Below, one piece after another: positions 4,281 through 5,422 of a stretch of 5,422 nucleotides of DNA. A program made the position numbers and the translations under genes. The notes beneath the pieces were generated by a model. The model ran no database searches. It was not told the DNA's origin and was given only the letters and a program-made list of their open reading frames with translations. How positions within the stretch are numbered: the stretch's first letter is position 1; every line of letters begins with the position of its first letter. The stretch is from the NCBI GenBank assembly GCA_009726075.1, contig WLND01000143.1:1-5422 (forward strand). The letters run 5' to 3'. This stretch comes from Actinomycetota bacterium. GTDB lineage: Bacteria > Actinomycetota > Actinomycetes > S36-B12.

Positions 4281-5422
4281 ATGGCCACGCTGAGCAAGAG
4301 TCGCCGCTGGATAGCGCTGGGGATCCTGTGCCTGAGCCTGCTCATGGCAGTGGTCGACAACACGATCGTCAACGTGGCGTTGCCGACCCTCAATCGGGAT
4401 CTCGGGGCCAGCACCACGCAACTGCAGTGGATCGTCGATGCCTACACGCTCGTGTTCTCCGCACTCCTGCTCACGATGGGGCACTTCGGCGACCGCTTCG
4501 GGCGCAAGCGCGCCCTCCAGCTGGGCCTCCTGCTGTTCGCGATCACCTCGGGTGCCGCGGCCATGGCGACCACGTCTGGGCAGCTCATCGGTGCGCGAGC
4601 ACTCATGGGGATCGGCGCTGCACTCATCTTCCCGGCCACCCTCGCCATCCTCGTCAATATGTTTACCGATCCCAAGGAGCGTGCTGCCGCGATTGGCATC
4701 TGGACCGCCATGGTCGGGGTTGCGGTCGCGGTCGGACCCATCACCGGTGGCGTGCTCCTCGAGCACTTCTGGTGGGGCTCCATCTTCGTCGTGAATATCC
4801 CGATCGCGTTCATCGCGATCGCCCTCGGGGCCTGGATCCTGCCCGAATCGCGCGACCCGAAGGTCGGCCCGATGGACTACAAGGGCCTGGTGCTCTCCGC
4901 GGCCGCGGTCGGCCTGCTCATCTGGGGCATCATCGAGGCGCCGGCCTGGGGATGGACCTCGCCGGCAATCCTCTCGGCGCTCATCGGCGGCCTGGCACTG
5001 CTCGGCGTCTTCGCGCTGGTCGAACGCCGCCGCGCGCACCCCATGCTCGATGTCCGCCTGTTCTCGAACGCCAGGTTCTCGGCGGCGAGCCTGTCGATCA
5101 CCACGGCCTTCTTCGCCCTCTTCGGATTCATCTTCCTCATCACCCAGTTTCTCCAGCTCGTCCAGGGATTCAGCCCGCTCGAGGCCGGAATCCGCACGCT
5201 GCCCTTCGCATTCGCCACGGGGATCATGTCGCCGGTCGCGATCGTCCTCATGCATCGATTCGGGTCCAAGGCCATCGTCACTATCGGCTTGCTCGTGATG
5301 GCTGCCGGCTTCGTCATGGCCGCGACAGTGAAGGTCGACTCGCCATACGCCGGCATCGTCGTGCTGTCGATGATCACCATTGCCGCAGGCCTCGGCCTTG
5401 CCACGAGCCCGGCGACCGAGTC
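4281..5422 (+). CDS. DHA2-type MFS multidrug:proton antiporter, 3' end beyond window
   Basis: This is the N-terminal 380 residues of an inner-membrane drug/H+ antiporter of the 14-helix QacA/EmrB/LfrA kind; the family is usually near 500 residues, so roughly three quarters is present. The frame is open to the window edge. Helix 1 carries the DHA2 signature with a membrane Asp (VVDNTIVNVALP, Asp26). WIVDAYTLVFSALLL and the loop motif GHFGDRFGRKR (67-77) follow, then the helix-4 Arg (ARALMGIGAA, Arg106), the antiporter motif C in helix 5 (VGPITGG, 151-157) and FVVNIP (169-174). Near the edge, GLGLATSPATE (370-380) matches the family's late conserved G-x-G-x-x-x-x-P-A-T motif. The ATG at 4281 has a weak GGATGG (4268-4273) 7 bases upstream; TTG at 4266 is a less likely in-frame alternative. 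Exported substrates cannot be read from sequence. Control is probably by the divergent TetR-family gene through the palindrome at 4232-4254. Confidence 0.93.
   Translation, partial: MATLSKSRRWIALGILCLSLLMAVVDNTIVNVALPTLNRDLGASTTQLQWIVDAYTLVFSALLLTMGHFGDRFGRKRALQLGLLLFAITSGAAAMATTSGQLIGARALMGIGAALIFPATLAILVNMFTDPKERAAAIGIWTAMVGVAVAVGPITGGVLLEHFWWGSIFVVNIPIAFIAIALGAWILPESRDPKVGPMDYKGLVLSAAAVGLLIWGIIEAPAWGWTSPAILSALIGGLALLGVFALVERRRAHPMLDVRLFSNARFSAASLSITTAFFALFGFIFLITQFLQLVQGFSPLEAGIRTLPFAFATGIMSPVAIVLMHRFGSKAIVTIGLLVMAAGFVMAATVKVDSPYAGIVVLSMITIAAGLGLATSPATE

Noticed and set aside
4233..5255. 340-codon minus-strand open frame opposite the transporter
   Set aside because: It is an antisense shadow of a GC-rich transporter gene. 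Its product is a low-complexity Asp/Glu/Arg-rich chain, while the plus strand carries clear MFS motifs.

Overview
This GC-rich window most likely comes from an actinobacterium. The main support is the relic of a mycothiol-dependent maleylpyruvate isomerase, since mycothiol is an actinobacterial thiol. A secreted leucine-rich-repeat/OmpA-like protein of a type I associate with Actinobacteria and an apparently leaderless GTG start also fit. I cannot name a genus, and no base composition was computed.

Layout from left to right: (a) 1-129 (+), the last 42 codons of a gene I do not recognise. (b) 130-270, an intergenic stretch with a perfect 8-bp inverted repeat (186-209), a strong Shine-Dalgarno-like AGGAGG at 226-231 and tiny upstream reading frames, one of which ends in an ATGA overlap with the next gene. 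(c) 271-2598 (+), a 775-residue secreted surface protein: signal peptide, about 13 BspA-type leucine-rich repeats, Pro/Ala/Thr-rich linker, beta-rich middle region and divergent OmpA-like C-terminus. (d) 2599-2692, a 94-base convergent gap with no convincing terminator. (e) 2693-3609 (-), two adjacent decayed genes: a 5'-truncated, frameshifted fumarylacetoacetate-hydrolase-family fragment followed, with a TGATG stop/start overlap, by a maleylpyruvate isomerase broken by a frameshift, in-frame stops and an internal deletion. Together they look like the remains of a gentisate-degradation operon (nagK-nagL-like order). (f) 3610-4209 (-), an intact TetR-family repressor with a WHG-type C-terminal domain. 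(g) 4210-4280, a divergent control region with a 23-bp imperfect palindrome that overlaps the predicted repressor promoter. (h) 4281-5422 (+), the first 380 residues of a 14-helix (DHA2/QacA-EmrB-like) drug:proton antiporter that runs off the window.

The repressor and transporter form a standard self-regulated efflux module: the repressor probably binds the palindrome between the two genes and releases it when a transported or related compound binds. The gentisate remnant lies directly downstream of the repressor on the same strand. A deletion or rearrangement joint at about 3609 apparently fused the repressor's end to the interior of the hydrolase gene. I see no clearly unprecedented system here. 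The most informative observations are the two-gene pseudogene relic, which conventional gene calling would report as small unrelated ORFs, the divergent operator, and the unusual 5' region and altered OmpA motif of the surface protein.
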